64,000 nucleotides of DNA from Bradyrhizobium sp. 21 (lineage in GTDB: Bacteria > Pseudomonadota > Alphaproteobacteria > Rhizobiales > Xanthobacteraceae), in the NCBI RefSeq assembly GCF_023073335.1, contig NZ_JADPJG010000015.1, positions 401,200 to 465,199 of the forward strand, in the 5' to 3' direction. The notes below the pieces were generated by a model. It ran no database searches. It saw nothing but the letters and a program-made list of their open reading frames with translations, and was not told where the DNA came from. Positions 32,737 to 41,801 of this stretch are shown in pieces. Every line of letters begins with the position of its first letter. The stretch's first letter is position 1. The position numbers and the translations under genes are program-made.

Positions 32737-34965
32737 TCATTCCAGGTCGAGGAAGTAGCGCCACTCGGTGCCCATGTTGTCGTCGGTGATCGGCATCTTG
32801 CCTTTGGTCGCGGCGAGAAGCTGCGGGCATTGCTCGACCATCGGGCCATCCTTGCGGTAGTCGGCCATCAGGGTGTCGAGCATCGCGCGATCCGTCTCGT
32901 TGCCGGCGGAGAACTCGGACCTGCCGTCGATGCTGTAGGCCTCGAGGATCTTGCGCCAGCGCGCATAATTCCACTCGACCGGCGACGGCGACACTACCAT
33001 GTGGTTGAGGAATCGGGCGCCGTAGGGGAACGCCATGCAGGCGCTGCGCTGGGCTCGGCGTGAATTGGTGGTGTTGTAGAAATAGATGCCGCCCTGGTTC
33101 AGGTGTTGCCCCACGAGCCCCAGGAACTCCGACGATAGCAAGTTGGTGGCATTGGCACGGAAGTGCCAGGTCGTATTGGAGACGATGACGTCGAAATGCG
33201 CCTCGGGATGATGGCTGAGCCAGCGGCGTCCGTCGTCCTCGACGATCCTGACTTTGGGATTGCTCAGGATGGATTTCACGTCGTTCTGCGCTGCGACGAT
33301 CGAAAGATAGCCGCGGTTGATCTCGACGATGGTGAGCGACCTGACGTCCGGGTTGTTGGCGATGACCTGTGCCCAGGAACCGGAAGCGAGCCCGATCATA
33401 AGTACATCGCGCGGCGCGCCGTGGAACAGGCTGAGCGCGTAGGGGCGGACGATGCCGTTGCGATCGTGCTTCAGGTCGGTATTGAAGCGGCCGTCGTACA
33501 TGCCGTTGCCGGACACGGTGCCGTCGGTGTCGACGGTGATGATGCCGCTGTGGTTCTCCACGATCTGCGCGAAATCATGGTCGGAGATCGACTTGCTCTG
33601 CAGATTTTCGAGCAGCCGCTGCGCGAACAGCGAGTTCGCCAGAATTCCGGCGGCGAGCACCGCGACTGCGATGGCGCCGAAGCGCAGCCGCTCCCGCGCC
33701 GTTGGTCGGGATGCGAAGGCGAGCACGAGGGCACACAGCGTGCCGGCAACGAGCAGCAGCACGGCCATCTGTCTCAGGCCAAAGTAATCCGTCAGCACGA
33801 AGCCGGTCAGCACCGCGCCGGTGGCGCAGCCGACGATGTTGGAGAAATAGAGCAGGGCCGTCTGTTGGCCCGCACGGGCATCGGCAGCAATCCCGAACTG
33901 TGAGAGGTAGGGCAGCAGGGCTCCCCATTGCCGAGCGATCAGGTATGTCGTGATCAGGGCGACGACCATCATGTTGACGACGTTCGAGGCCATGTGCGTC
34001 ATCAGCGGCAGGAGCGCCGCGGCGAACACATTGGCCCAGACCAGGCCCATCGCCGCGCTTGCCATCGCGCCGCTGGCAGACCGGGTCTCACAGACCTGAC
34101 CGGCATGCCGTGCGCCCACGGCAATGCCGATCAGGAAGCTGCACAGCGTGATCGCAAAGGCGAGCGAACTCGAGCCGGAGGCGAAGGAAATGGTGCGGAA
34201 CAGGTAGATCTCATAGGACAGCGAGATGAAGCCGCCAGCAGCGGCAAGTACGGTAACGAAACCCATGCTGAGGATGGGGGCCGCCGTGCGATGGACGGCT
34301 CCCTCCGGCGCCGCCGCGGCCGGCGCGTGGCCGATGACATGCGCTGCGATGGCGCCGAGGCCGACCGCGACGTTGATGCCGGCTGCGATCATGATCGCGC
34401 CCTGCATGCCAATGAAGGGGAAGATCAGCACGGCGGAAACCAGGCACGCGGTGCCGGCGCCGAGCGTGTTGACAAAATAGAGCGTGCCGACCGCGCTGCC
34501 GATCCGGCCGGACATCCCGACGAGATACGACACCAGAATCGGAAGCGTTGCGCCCATCATGAGCGTGGGGAGCAGGACCAGCAGCAGATTGATGACGGCG
34601 ATCGCAGGCAGGGACATGTCGGCGGTGAGCCGGCCGACCAGGTCGAAAATCGCCAGCGAGACTAGGCCGAAGGCGGCAGTCGCAAGCTCGATGATCCCGA
34701 GCAGCAGCATTGGCTTTATGCTGTCGCGCTTCGAAAGCCAACCGCCGGCGAGGCTGCCCAAACCGAGCCCCAGCATGAAGGCAGTGACGACGATGGTCAC
34801 CGATTCCGTGTTGACGCCGAAGATTCTAAACAGGCTGCGCTGCCAGGTGAGCTGGTAGATCAGCGCGGGGAAGCCGGAGAAAAAGAAGAGAATGCAGAGA
34901 GTACGGATACGCGCTGGAGCCGCAGCATGAGGCGGCGATGCCGCAGGCAGATCGATTGTCGTCAT
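32737..34965 (-). CDS. MFS-like membrane / spermidine synthase-like fusion protein
   Basis: This 742-residue protein has about 12 hydrophobic segments in the first 480 residues (FFFSGFPALIYQLTWQRSLFRIFG, FMLGLGLGSLAGGWLSKR) and a soluble methyltransferase-like C-terminal domain of the spermidine synthase family. The cofactor loop is IGLASGSWAQV in place of the usual GGGDG, the acidic VEIN and EDDGRRWL positions are kept, but the catalytic-loop aspartate is replaced (DVIVSNTTWHFRAN). It may therefore not be a true aminopropyltransferase. It is followed by an AEC remnant. Confidence 0.87.
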   Translation of the reverse strand: MTTIDLPAASPPHAAAPARIRTLCILFFFSGFPALIYQLTWQRSLFRIFGVNTESVTIVVTAFMLGLGLGSLAGGWLSKRDSIKPMLLLGIIELATAAFGLVSLAIFDLVGRLTADMSLPAIAVINLLLVLLPTLMMGATLPILVSYLVGMSGRIGSAVGTLYFVNTLGAGTACLVSAVLIFPFIGMQGAIMIAAGINVAVGLGAIAAHVIGHAPAAAAPEGAVHRTAAPILSMGFVTVLAAAGGFISLSYEIYLFRTISFASGSSSLAFAITLCSFLIGIAVGARHAGQVCETRSASGAMASAAMGLVWANVFAAALLPLMTHMASNVVNMMVVALITTYLIARQWGALLPYLSQFGIAADARAGQQTALLYFSNIVGCATGAVLTGFVLTDYFGLRQMAVLLLVAGTLCALVLAFASRPTARERLRFGAIAVAVLAAGILANSLFAQRLLENLQSKSISDHDFAQIVENHSGIITVDTDGTVSGNGMYDGRFNTDLKHDRNGIVRPYALSLFHGAPRDVLMIGLASGSWAQVIANNPDVRSLTIVEINRGYLSIVAAQNDVKSILSNPKVRIVEDDGRRWLSHHPEAHFDVIVSNTTWHFRANATNLLSSEFLGLVGQHLNQGGIYFYNTTNSRRAQRSACMAFPYGARFLNHMVVSPSPVEWNYARWRKILEAYSIDGRSEFSAGNETDRAMLDTLMADYRKDGPMVEQCPQLLAATKGKMPITDDNMGTEWRYFLDLE

Positions 34966-35203
34966 CTCTGGCTTCCCGGTTTTGACGACAACCTAGGGAA
35001 GAAAGGTAAGCAAAGGTTACGGGCAGTTGCGTAATATGTCCGAATGTGCCGGTCCGCCGCTAGCGTCGCGGCGTCAGGGTTAAACGAATGCCAATGTGAG
35101 GTCCATTTCGGGACAGGACCGGTGATCAGGTTCCGTCGGCAGTCGCGCGGGAGCGGCGTGGTAGTGTTCCCGCCGCCGGTCGAGCGTCAGCGAGGGGAAT
35201 CGT

Positions 35204-35545
35204 ATGCCCGTGTTCAAGCTGCCCCTGTCGGGGGATGTCGTCCAGTCCATCTATCCGTCGTTCTTCAGCCCTACCGGCGGCCAGTTCGGCCTCGTCAACA
35301 TCACGGTGGGACAATCCTCCGCGCCTGATGTCGAGAAGGACGTGCTGTCGGATGTCGCCGGCTACGGCAAGCAGATCGGACAGATCGCGGACGCGTTGCT
35401 GGCCGTGATCGAACATCTGGAGGCACGGCCGGACCACGCGTTCGCTGACGACAAGGCGATCGCCGCCTTCAAGGAACTGATGCACTCGGTCGCGACCGTG
35501 AAGGAGCGGCATGGCCGTAGGGCGTGCCGCCCGAAGCGGCGGTGA
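35204..35545 (+). CDS. Conserved hypothetical protein
   Basis: This 113-residue protein begins MPVFKLPLSGDVVQSIYPSFFSP and has GQFGLVNITVG and DVAGYGKQIGQIADALLAVIEHL. I recall related conserved hypotheticals in Bradyrhizobium with the same opening. GAGGGG lies 8 bp before the ATG. No signal peptide, transmembrane helix or catalytic motif is apparent; the last half is helical. Function unknown. Confidence 0.7.
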   Translation: MPVFKLPLSGDVVQSIYPSFFSPTGGQFGLVNITVGQSSAPDVEKDVLSDVAGYGKQIGQIADALLAVIEHLEARPDHAFADDKAIAAFKELMHSVATVKERHGRRACRPKRR

Positions 35546-35574
35546 CCGCGGCGCGCTGCCCCGGGGGCGGGCAC

Positions 35575-35688
35575 ATTCGTCCGCGCACGAAGTTATGAAC
35601 GTGGGCCTATGGAAATTTCCCGACGAATGAACAGCTGGCACAATGGCCTGGCAGCGAATGGGGCTCGCAGCGAGTGCAGGGAACCATC
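35575..35688 (+). promoter_or_regulatory. Duplicated leader of the small secreted protein gene, copy 2
   Basis: 35575-35641 is the counterpart of 31894-31960. The remaining 45 bp up to the ATG differ from copy 1 and are longer, so the conserved block rather than the ribosome site is what has been maintained. Confidence 0.55.
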
Positions 35689-35979
35689 ATGACAAGCATG
35701 AGACTCGCCATTGCCGCACTCATCATGACTGGCCTGCTTGCCACGCCGTTTGCGACTGAAGCCAAGAAATACCGGTCGAGCCGACATTACAGCACGAACG
35801 TAGTGGCCCCGACCTATAGCGGCGCCGGGGCGCCGGCGGCACAGCCCAGGACCTACGGGTCGTCCGGACAGACGGTCGGGACTGTCACGGCGCCGTCGGT
35901 CGGCACGTATAATTGGCCCTCGGTCGGCGTGACCAATTCGGTCCCCACTTGGAGCAATACCAATCCGCCTGCCAGGTAG
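35689..35979 (+). CDS. Small secreted Ser/Thr/Pro-rich protein, copy 2
   Basis: This 96-residue paralogue of the protein at 31989 has a signal peptide (LAIAALIMTGLLATPFATEA), KKYRSSRHYS and the same VGTVTAPSVGTYN and NSVPTWSNTNPPAR motifs. An ATG at 35674 is in frame, but the one at 35689 gives the same length as copy 1. Conservation through the whole protein, with many synonymous differences, suggests that both copies are under selection. Confidence 0.75.
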   Translation: MTSMRLAIAALIMTGLLATPFATEAKKYRSSRHYSTNVVAPTYSGAGAPAAQPRTYGSSGQTVGTVTAPSVGTYNWPSVGVTNSVPTWSNTNPPAR

Positions 35980-35995
35980 GAGGCGGCCTCAAACA

Positions 35996-36205
35996 TCAGG
36001 CGCCCCGGCCGCCCTGCTGGCCGATCACGCAGCGCCATCCGGCGAGGCGCTCGGCCGGATGCTGGCTCATCCATTCGGCAAGCTGCGGCGCGCCCATCAT
36101 GCAGGACTGCATCGAGACGTCGGCGAAGTCCGACGTCGTGACGATCTGCTCGTGGCAATTGGCCGGGGAGGCGAGGTTGCAGAGCACGGCGATGATCTTG
36201 ATCAC
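35996..36205 (-). CDS. Small cysteine-containing conserved protein
   Basis: This 69-residue protein starts with GTG and overlaps the stop of the gene at 36202-36366 (GTGA arrangement). Four cysteines are spaced CNLASPANCHEQ ... QSCMMG ... WRCVIG. I recall similar short proteins from Bradyrhizobium genomes, where they are annotated as hypothetical. There is no signal peptide beyond a short hydrophobic start. Confidence 0.65.
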   Translation of the reverse strand: MIKIIAVLCNLASPANCHEQIVTTSDFADVSMQSCMMGAPQLAEWMSQHPAERLAGWRCVIGQQGGRGA

Positions 36206-36366
36206 GCGAAATTGCCCCCGTCGCTGCGGCGAACACCGGCGCCGGCCTGCTGCTCGCTCGCCGGAACAGCCGACGGGAAGATGCTGTCGTAGATCGCGCG
36301 TGCTTCGCGAATGAGGCGCTCTCGCTCGCGCTCCGATTTCGAGACAAACTGAATGACTTCACCCAT
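36202..36366 (-). CDS. Small conserved helical protein
   Basis: This 54-residue protein begins MGEVIQFVSKSERERERLIREARAIYDSIFPS and is charged and helical in its first half. The upstream in-frame ATG at 36390 is less likely, since the conserved start I recall is MGEVIQF. It is translationally coupled to the cysteine-containing gene downstream and preceded by a 20-bp palindrome at 36389-36408. Confidence 0.65.
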   Translation of the reverse strand: MGEVIQFVSKSERERERLIREARAIYDSIFPSAVPASEQQAGAGVRRSDGGNFA

Positions 36367-36388
36367 GATCGCTCCAAATTTGGTCGTC

Positions 36389-36420
36389 ACGTCATCATGA
36401 GATGACGTGCATCATGTCAT
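36389..36420. promoter_or_regulatory. Nested inverted repeats upstream of the small gene pair
   Basis: A perfect palindrome (ACGTCATC at 36389-36396 and GATGACGT at 36401-36408, spacer ATGA) overlaps a second inverted repeat (ATGAC at 36402-36406 and GTCAT at 36416-36420). It is 22 bp upstream of the ATG at 36366, which suggests a repressor or activator site. Confidence 0.5.
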
Positions 36421-36552
36421 GCATGTAGGGCTCCGCTCGCCGCTTTGAAGCCGGAGCAGTGCTGATGAAGCAATAACAAGCGCGTGACTGCCCTGTTCCT
36501 CGCGGAATCGGCCGAATACCGGTGGCGGGCGCAGAACCGGATACCGCTCGCC

Positions 36553-38175
36553 TCACGCAGCCGGCGCACGCTCCTTGCGGCCCGGCACCGCCGCCAGCAG
36601 CTCGCGCGTATAGGCGTGCTCAGGTGCGGCGAAGAGCTGTGCGGTCGGCTTCAGCTCGACGATGGCGCCGCGCTGCATCACCGCGATGCGGTCGCAGATC
36701 TGGGCTGCGACGCGCAGATCGTGGGTGATGAACAGCATCGAGAGGCCGAGGCGTGCCTTGAGGTCCTCGAGCAGCCTCAATACCTGCGCCTGTACGGAGA
36801 CGTCGAGCGCGGAGACGGCTTCGTCCGCGACGATGATCTCGGGTTCGAGCGCGAGCGCGCGCGCAATGCCGATGCGCTGGCGCTGGCCGCCGGAGAATTC
36901 ATGCGGATAGCGCTCCAGCGCGCCGGCGTCCAAGCCGACCATCCTGAGGAGATCGCGGGCGCGATCGAATGCCACTTTCGGATCGGTGCCGGCGGCGATC
37001 GGGCCGTCGGCGATGATGTGACCGACCTTGCGGCGTGGATTGAGCGAGGCGAACGGATCCTGGAAGATCATCTGGATGCGATGGCGCTCGGCGCGCAGCG
37101 CCCTGCCCGAGAGTGAGGTGAGATCGGTCTCGCCGATCCGCACCGTGCCGCGGTCGGCTTCGATCAGCCGCATCACCAGGCGCGCCACCGACGACTTGCC
37201 GGAGCCGGATTCGCCGACGAGGCCGAGCGTCTCGCCCTTGAGGATGTTGAAATTGACCTCGCGCGCGGCATCGACCCGGCGATCTTCGCGAAACCAGCCT
37301 CCCGACGTGACATAGGTCTTGTCCAGCCCGATCACTTCGACGGCCCTGGCCTGGTCATCGAGTGGCGTGCGCGCCGGCGGGTCCATCGACGGCACGGCGG
37401 CGAGCAGCGCCTTGGTGTAGTCGTGCTGCGGCGCGTTGAAGACGGTCGCGGCGGGGCCTTCCTCGACGACCTTGCCGTGGCGGAGCACCACGACCTGATC
37501 GGCGATGTCGGCGACCACGCCGAAATCATGGGTGATGAACATCACCGCCATGTTGCGGTTGCGCTGGAGGTTGCGGATCAGTTTCAAGATCTGCGCCTGC
37601 GTGGTGACGTCGAGCGCGGTGGTCGGCTCGTCCGCGACCAGCACAGCGGGCTCGAGCGCCAGCGCCATCGCGATCATGGCGCGTTGGCGCTGGCCGCCGG
37701 AGAGCTGGTGCGGATAGGCGCGCACGATGCGCTCGGGGTCGGGCAGGCCGACCTCGCGCGCCAGTGACAGTGCCCTTGCGCGCCGCTCCCTCGGCGTGAG
37801 CAGGCCGTGCGCTTCGAACATCTCCGCCATCTGGTCGCCGATCCGCATCAACGGATTGAGCGCGGTCATCGGCTCCTGAAAGATCATCGCGAGCCGGCGG
37901 CCGCGCAGATCGCGCCAGCCGTCGTCGTCGAGCTTGAGCAGGTCGCGGCCTTCGAACTGGATCTCGCCGGAGGTGACGGAGACGGTGTCCGGCAACAGGC
38001 CCATCAGCGCATGCGCGCACATCGATTTGCCGGAGCCGGACTCGCCGACAACGCAGACGATCTTGCCGGGCCGTAAGTCGAGCGAGACGCCGTCGACGGC
38101 GAAGGGACGCTCGGCGCCCTTGGGCAACGCGATCCGCAGGTTCTTGATGGAGACGGCGGGCGGGGCGGTCATCAT
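36553..38175 (-). CDS. Dipeptide/oligopeptide ABC transporter, fused double ATPase
   Basis: This 540-residue protein carries two complete ABC ATPase domains, equivalent to DppD and DppF in one chain (as in YejF or GsiA). The first has Walker A GESGSGKS (residues 44-51), signature LSGGQRQR and Walker B LVADEPTTALD; the second has Walker A GESGSGKS near residue 325, FSGGQRQR and IIVADEAVSALD. It energises the permeases encoded immediately upstream, whose stop codon adjoins its start, and is the last gene of the operon. Confidence 0.94.
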   Translation of the reverse strand: MMTAPPAVSIKNLRIALPKGAERPFAVDGVSLDLRPGKIVCVVGESGSGKSMCAHALMGLLPDTVSVTSGEIQFEGRDLLKLDDDGWRDLRGRRLAMIFQEPMTALNPLMRIGDQMAEMFEAHGLLTPRERRARALSLAREVGLPDPERIVRAYPHQLSGGQRQRAMIAMALALEPAVLVADEPTTALDVTTQAQILKLIRNLQRNRNMAVMFITHDFGVVADIADQVVVLRHGKVVEEGPAATVFNAPQHDYTKALLAAVPSMDPPARTPLDDQARAVEVIGLDKTYVTSGGWFREDRRVDAAREVNFNILKGETLGLVGESGSGKSSVARLVMRLIEADRGTVRIGETDLTSLSGRALRAERHRIQMIFQDPFASLNPRRKVGHIIADGPIAAGTDPKVAFDRARDLLRMVGLDAGALERYPHEFSGGQRQRIGIARALALEPEIIVADEAVSALDVSVQAQVLRLLEDLKARLGLSMLFITHDLRVAAQICDRIAVMQRGAIVELKPTAQLFAAPEHAYTRELLAAVPGRKERAPAA

Positions 38176-39015
38176 CTAGCGTCCCTCCCGCGACAGGCGC
38201 GGATTGAGCGCGTCGTTGAGGCCTTCGCCGATCAGGTTCAGCCCCAGCACCGAGATCAGGATGGCGACGCCGGGAAACACGGTGATCCACCAGGCCTGGC
38301 GGATCACGGTTCGGCCGGCGCCGACCATGTAGCCCCAGGAGATCAGATTGGGATCGCCTAGTCCGAGGAACGCCAGCGAGGATTCCAGCAGGATCGCGGT
38401 CGCCACCATCAGCGAGGCCAGCACGATCACCGGCGACAGCGCGTTCGGCAGGATCTCGCGCATGATGATCCAGGTGTTGCTCTGGCCCGTGACCACGGCG
38501 GCCTGGACGTATTCGCGCGTGCGCAGCGACAACACCTCGCCCCGCACCAGGCGCGCGACCGGCGGCCAGCTCACCACGGCGATCGAGGCGACGATCGAGT
38601 AGATCGAGGGCTGCAGGATCGCGACCAGCACGATCGCGAGCGCGAAGCTCGGAATGGTCTGGAAGAACTCGGTGAAGCGCATCAGGGCGTCGTCGACCTT
38701 GCCGCCGAAATAGCCGGCCATGGCGCCGATCGGCACGCCGACGACCAGCGCCACCAGGGTGGAGACGAGGCCAACCAGCAGCGAGACGCGTGCGCCAAAG
38801 ATCATGCCGGCGAACACGTCGCGGCCGAGCGCGTCGGTGCCCAGCGGCACGGTCGAGAGCGTGAACGGCGGCAGGAACGGCCGCTGCACCATGCGCCAGG
38901 GCGAATTCGGGAACAGCAGCGGCCCGAACACCGCGATCCCGATCGCGAGGATCAGGATGATGAGCCCGATGACGCCGCTCGGGCTCCTCAGCATCGATTT
39001 CCAGAACTGTTTCAT
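38176..39015 (-). CDS. Dipeptide/oligopeptide ABC transporter permease (DppC type)
   Basis: This 279-residue inner-membrane permease has the DppC/OppC features: an N-terminal transmembrane helix, the GTDALGRDVFAGMIFGARVSL box, and the EAA loop near AAVVTGQSNTWIIMREILPNALSPVIV. The open frame reaches far upstream through the DppB gene in another frame; the ATG at 39015 overlaps the DppB stop by 4 bp. Confidence 0.94.
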   Translation of the reverse strand: MKQFWKSMLRSPSGVIGLIILILAIGIAVFGPLLFPNSPWRMVQRPFLPPFTLSTVPLGTDALGRDVFAGMIFGARVSLLVGLVSTLVALVVGVPIGAMAGYFGGKVDDALMRFTEFFQTIPSFALAIVLVAILQPSIYSIVASIAVVSWPPVARLVRGEVLSLRTREYVQAAVVTGQSNTWIIMREILPNALSPVIVLASLMVATAILLESSLAFLGLGDPNLISWGYMVGAGRTVIRQAWWITVFPGVAILISVLGLNLIGEGLNDALNPRLSREGR

Positions 39016-39983
39016 GTGGTGAATTCGATGCGCGGGTCGACCAGGCGATAGACCAGGTCGGTGATGAGGTTGAAGGTCAGGACCATGGCGGAGCAGATCA
39101 CGAAGACACCGAGCAGCAGATTGTAGTCCCGCTGCAGCAATGCGTCGTACATCAGCCGTCCGATGCCGGGCCATGCGAACACGGTCTCTGTGATGACGGC
39201 GCCGCCGATCAGCGTGCCGGAATGCACGCCCGCGAGCGTCACGACGGGCAGCAGCGCGTTGCGCAGCACGTGGCGGCGCTGGATCACGGCATCGGAGAGG
39301 CCCTTCGCGCGCGCGGTCTTGACGAAGTCGAGCCGCTGCACCTCCAGCATCGAGGCCCGCGTCATGCGGGTGTAGGTCGCCATGAAGAACAGGCCGAGCG
39401 TCATGGCGGGCATGACCAGATGCTTGGCGACGTCGATCACATGGGCAAGGCCGGTCAGGTTGGCGCCAACCGTCTCGTAGCCGAAGCTCGGCAGCCAATC
39501 CATGGTCACCGAGAACAGCAGGATGCCCATCAACGCCACCCAGAAGATCGGCATGGCGTAGAAGATCAGCGCGAACACGGTGATGGCGGTGTCGAGAAAG
39601 GTTCCGGCAAAGCGCGCTGCGAAGGTGCCGAAGAGGACACCGAGCATCAGCGAGATCGCGAACGCCGTCAGCGTCAGCAGCAGCGTCGCCGGCAGCCGCT
39701 CCAGGATCAGTTTTGCCACCGGCTCCTGCTGGCGGAAGGAGAAGCCGAGGTCGAGGGTCACGATGCCCTTGACGTAGATGAAGAGCTGCTCGGGAAGCGG
39801 CTTGTCGAGGCCGAATTTCTCCCGGAGCTGCTTGACGAAGACCTGGTCGCTGGCGCCGGCTTCGCCCGCCATCACGACCGCGGGATCGCCGGGCGCAAGC
39901 CGGATCAGGAAGAAATTGAGGACGACGATCGCGAGCAGGACGATCACGCCCTTCACGGCACGCTGGGCGACGAAGGAGAGCAT
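39012..39983 (-). CDS. Dipeptide/oligopeptide ABC transporter permease (DppB type)
   Basis: This 323-residue permease starts with a transmembrane helix and FFLIRLAPGDPA, contains the family QQEPVAKLILERLPATLLLT segment and an EAA loop (KTARAKGLSDAVIQRRHVLRNALLPVVTL). It forms the translocation pore with the DppC-type permease. A palindromic repeat separates it from the substrate-binding protein gene. Confidence 0.94.
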   Translation of the reverse strand: MLSFVAQRAVKGVIVLLAIVVLNFFLIRLAPGDPAVVMAGEAGASDQVFVKQLREKFGLDKPLPEQLFIYVKGIVTLDLGFSFRQQEPVAKLILERLPATLLLTLTAFAISLMLGVLFGTFAARFAGTFLDTAITVFALIFYAMPIFWVALMGILLFSVTMDWLPSFGYETVGANLTGLAHVIDVAKHLVMPAMTLGLFFMATYTRMTRASMLEVQRLDFVKTARAKGLSDAVIQRRHVLRNALLPVVTLAGVHSGTLIGGAVITETVFAWPGIGRLMYDALLQRDYNLLLGVFVICSAMVLTFNLITDLVYRLVDPRIEFTT

Positions 39984-40035
39984 TGTTAGAGCGACGCTTG
40001 TTTGACGTGAGTGTCACCGCGGCGACAGTGCGCCC

Positions 40036-40178
40036 CCTCTCCCGCTTGCGGGGGAGGGCAGGGGTGGGGGTGCTTCTGCGGAGAGGCTCTTCGCGTGGAG
40101 AGAACCCCCACCCGCAGCGCTTCGGACGATGCTTCGCATCGCCGGGCGCGCGTCGACCTCCCCCGCAAGCGGGAGAGG
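40036..40178. repeat. Intergenic palindromic repeat inside the peptide transporter operon
   Basis: The arm at 40036-40057 (with CCCGCTTGCGGG) is mirrored by 40157-40178. In between is a Cys/Gly-neutral C/G-rich stretch with GGGTGGGGGTG and CACCCCCACCC-like pieces. This is a REP-like element inserted between the binding-protein gene and the permease genes, where it could weaken readthrough. Confidence 0.75.
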
Positions 40179-40250
40179 TGCAGCGAGTTTGCGGCTCGAT
40201 CGGAGATCATTTGGCGAGAGCCATAGCAGAAGATCAGGCGCGTATCATCC

Positions 40251-41801
40251 TCACTTGTCGAGCCATGCGTCCTTGAAGCCGTCATTGACCCCGATCCCCG
40301 TGGTGATCAGGTTCTTGACCTTGCAGCGGGTGATGGTCGGGAATTGCAGCTCGAGCATCCAGGCCACCGGCACGTCCTCGACCAGGATCTTCTGCGCCTT
40401 CTCGTAGATCTCCTTGCGCTTGGAGTCGGGTGTTGCGACCGCGCCGTCGGCGAACAGCTTGTCGATTTCCGGGTTGGAATAGCCCTCGACGTTGTTGAAC
40501 ACCTGGCCCTTGGCGATGGCGCTGGAGACGTAGTTGCGGCCGACGCCGAGTGCGGGATCGCCGTACTGGTAGAGATAGGTGAAGGCGATGTCGTAGTCCC
40601 AGTCGCCGATCTTCTGGTTGCCGCCGGCAACGTCGGTGGCGATGGTCTCGATGTTCATGCCGACGTCCTGGAGATTCTGCTTCACGGCCTCACCCCAGCG
40701 CTGCCAGGTCTCGCCATAGGCGAGCGGCAGAAGGCGGATCTTCTCGCCCTTGTAGCCGGCTTCCTTCAGCAGCGCCTTGGCCTTGGCGGGATCGTAAGGG
40801 TATTTCGGCACGTCGTCGGTGTAGAACTTGATGGTCGAGGCCGACGGGCCGGTGGCGACCTTGCCGAGCCCGTTCCAGATCACGTCCTTGGCGAAGTCGC
40901 GGTCGATCGCGAACATGACCGCCTGACGCACCCGCTTGTCCGCGAGCGGACCCTGGCGGTTGTTCAGCCACAGCCAGGCGAGAGGCGAGAAGAACTCCCA
41001 ACCGGCACCGGTGACGCAGGTGTCCTTGAGCTTGGACAGTCGTGGCACGTCGAAATTCTCGACCGAGCCGCCGGGCAGCACGTCGACCTTGCCGGTCTCA
41101 TACGCCACCGAGCGCGCCGCGGCATCGGGAATGACCTGCCAATAGATCTCGTCGAGATAGGGCTTGCCCTTCTCGTAATAGTTCGGGTTCTTGACCAGGC
41201 GGATGAAAGAGCCCTTCTGCCATTCCTTGAACATGAAGGGGCCGGTGCCGACCGGGGCGTTGTTGTAGGGATTGGTCTTCCAGTCGGTGCCCTCATAGAG
41301 ATGCTTCGGCACCATCGGCATCGAGCCGACTTCGAAGATGCCGAGGAACGGGCCGAATGGCTGCTTCAGCGTGAAAACCACCGTGTAGTCGTCGGGCGCC
41401 TCGACCTTGTCGACCTGCGCGAGGTTGTTGCGGGCACGCGCGTGGGTCTGCTTCAGCATCTCGATCGAGAACAGCACGTCGGCGGCGGTGAAGGGCTTGC
41501 CGTCATGCCAGGTCACGCCCTTCCTGAGCTTGAAGCTGTAGGTTTTTGCGTCCTCGCTGACGCTCCAGCTCTCGGCGAGCTCCGGCAGCGGTTCGAGCTT
41601 GGGGCTGTAGCGAAGCAGGCCTTCGAAAATATTGCCCGACACCATCTGCACCGGGCCGTTCTGGACCATCGCCAACATCAGGCCGGGCGGCTCGGGCTGG
41701 ATCACGACATTGATCGCACCCCCCGTTTTCGGCTCTTGTGCCAGTCCAGGGGCCGTGAGGCCGCAAGCCAGGAGGAGTCCAAGCAACACTCGTTTTGGCA
41801 T
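40251..41801 (-). CDS. Peptide/nickel-type ABC transporter substrate-binding protein
   Basis: This 516-residue periplasmic binding protein belongs to the DppA/OppA family (family 5). It has a signal peptide (LLGLLLACGLTAPGLA-Q), then NVVIQPEPPGLMLAMVQNG, the LAESWSVSEDAKTYSFKLRKGVTWHDGKPFTAADV family signature, and the usual late segments. It is the first gene of the operon; the transporter genes follow on the same strand after the repeat. The cargo cannot be told from sequence. Confidence 0.93.
   Translation of the reverse strand: MPKRVLLGLLLACGLTAPGLAQEPKTGGAINVVIQPEPPGLMLAMVQNGPVQMVSGNIFEGLLRYSPKLEPLPELAESWSVSEDAKTYSFKLRKGVTWHDGKPFTAADVLFSIEMLKQTHARARNNLAQVDKVEAPDDYTVVFTLKQPFGPFLGIFEVGSMPMVPKHLYEGTDWKTNPYNNAPVGTGPFMFKEWQKGSFIRLVKNPNYYEKGKPYLDEIYWQVIPDAAARSVAYETGKVDVLPGGSVENFDVPRLSKLKDTCVTGAGWEFFSPLAWLWLNNRQGPLADKRVRQAVMFAIDRDFAKDVIWNGLGKVATGPSASTIKFYTDDVPKYPYDPAKAKALLKEAGYKGEKIRLLPLAYGETWQRWGEAVKQNLQDVGMNIETIATDVAGGNQKIGDWDYDIAFTYLYQYGDPALGVGRNYVSSAIAKGQVFNNVEGYSNPEIDKLFADGAVATPDSKRKEIYEKAQKILVEDVPVAWMLELQFPTITRCKVKNLITTGIGVNDGFKDAWLDK

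Noticed and set aside
31065..32849. Upstream extension of the RidA-like frame by about 590 codons
   Set aside because: The frame passes over the antisense strand of the ArsR-type gene and the AEC remnant; only the last 134 codons resemble RidA. It is an accidental open frame that includes part of the pseudogene.
36389..36408. Possible lux-box reading of the 20-bp palindrome
   Set aside because: Length is right, but the core does not match a known lux-box consensus and no LuxI/LuxR pair lies nearby. It is kept only as an unassigned operator candidate.
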